A DNA stretch of 56,148 bases from Candidatus Nomurabacteria bacterium GW2011_GWE1_32_28 (GTDB lineage: Bacteria > Patescibacteriota > Minisyncoccia > Phycocordibacterales > UBA9973), in NCBI GenBank assembly GCA_000989515.1, contig LBOM01000004.1:1-56148 (forward strand), given 5' to 3'. The position numbers and the translations under genes were made by a program. This document shows positions 55,340 through 56,148 of the stretch, in pieces. Each line of letters starts with the position of its first letter. Position 1 is the first letter of the stretch. The notes beneath the pieces are model-generated. The model had not been told where the DNA came from, searched no databases, and saw nothing but the letters and a program-made list of their open reading frames with translations.

Positions 55340-56148
55340 TTATTTAACATTATTTATAAAATTAAATGTTTCATTAAAGTTTTTAAGTATCACATCAACA
55401 ATCGATTCTATTTTTCTAGGTGTAATAATAGTACGAACTGGTGGCTTAGATACATTATTTGCATCATCTATTGATTCTATTGTAAATCTGTATACAGTTC
55501 CTGGTTTAAAGGATGATAATATAACAACGTGATTCTTTGTAAATTCTTTCTCTTCTTGCTTGTTTGAAAGTACTTTATCTAGAGATCCAGAACCTTCTTC
55601 ATAATAAACAGAAGACGTAGAAGGTTCATCGGTCTGCCAAGAAATTATAGTTTGAACTTTATCAGTTCGTCCAGAAACAAGAGTACTATTAACCTTTAAA
55701 TTAGAAATCTCTGGTGCGTTATTATCAACCGAAGTTTTAACATTCAAAGGTGAACTACTTTCTACTAAATTATTTTTTTCATTAATACCTGAAATATTAA
55801 CTCTATACAAAGTACCAGGAGAGAGATTCTCAATTCTTACTGAGTGAGAGTTATTTAAGACGTCATCAATAATACGAGAAACTCTTCCAGTTTGCATATT
55901 TTTATACTCAATAATAGATGATGTAGGATCATCAGTAGTCCACACAACCGTAAACATATCTTTTTTAACATCAATTATTGATCCTTGAATCTTTGAAGCA
56001 GCAGTTGTGAATGTAAGGTCTTCTGATTTACCTACAACCTGAGGTAAAGAGTATGCTTTTGCCATTACATGATATTTTGTATTAGGCTTCAATCCAATAA
56101 GTGACATTGTGTGAGAAACTCTCTTTTCTGACGTATCTGACATTTCTC
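55340..56148 (-). CDS. Fibronectin type III repeat protein (partial, runs off window end)
   Basis: Repeated LKPNTKYHVMAKA / LSPGTLYRVNISG / FKPGTVYRFTIES. Confidence 0.75.
   Translation of the reverse strand, partial: EMSDTSEKRVSHTMSLIGLKPNTKYHVMAKAYSLPQVVGKSEDLTFTTAASKIQGSIIDVKKDMFTVVWTTDDPTSSIIEYKNMQTGRVSRIIDDVLNNSHSVRIENLSPGTLYRVNISGINEKNNLVESSSPLNVKTSVDNNAPEISNLKVNSTLVSGRTDKVQTIISWQTDEPSTSSVYYEEGSGSLDKVLSNKQEEKEFTKNHVVILSSFKPGTVYRFTIESIDDANNVSKPPVRTIITPRKIESIVDVILKNFNETFNFINNVK

Noticed and set aside
1-56148. CRISPR arrays, rRNA genes, DGR or retron
   Set aside because: No regularly spaced repeats, no rRNA signatures and no reverse transcriptase motif seen in the ORFs.

Overview
The window looks like a low-GC candidate-phyla-radiation (Patescibacteria/Parcubacteria-like) chromosome segment. 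This is inferred from the gene repertoire: split transketolase, DUF5671-type membrane protein, Cys-rich multi-CxxC protein, many small genes. Housekeeping genes include leuS, ychF, the tkt halves, rpe, rpiB, gap, dnaE, pth, lepB, hisS, def, fmt and hpf, plus tRNA-Asn(GTT) and tRNA-Ala(TGC). A probable integrated element at about 8.3-14.9 kb starts with a large serine recombinase that runs into the 5' end of ychF. It carries a SymE/AbrB-like small protein, an HNH nuclease and an unusual density of structured noncoding DNA. Strongest leads: (1) a five-helix RNA ending in an RBS-sequestering hairpin at an HNH nuclease start (12206-12356); (2) an H-type pseudoknot/terminator RNA (10556-10639); (3) a compact promoter-structured RNA-terminator unit (14051-14168); (4) an operon pairing a DUF4011-SF1 helicase-Vsr-DUF3320 protein with a DUF2130 coiled-coil PD-(D/E)xK protein, a candidate defence module; (5) palindromic mini-elements inserted in frame in essential genes (leuS, fmt), the fmt one encoding nearly the same peptides on both strands; (6) a recurrent TATAAT-N6-ATG architecture implying widespread leaderless transcription. 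All calls come from reading the sequence and supplied ORFs; no searches or folding programs were run.
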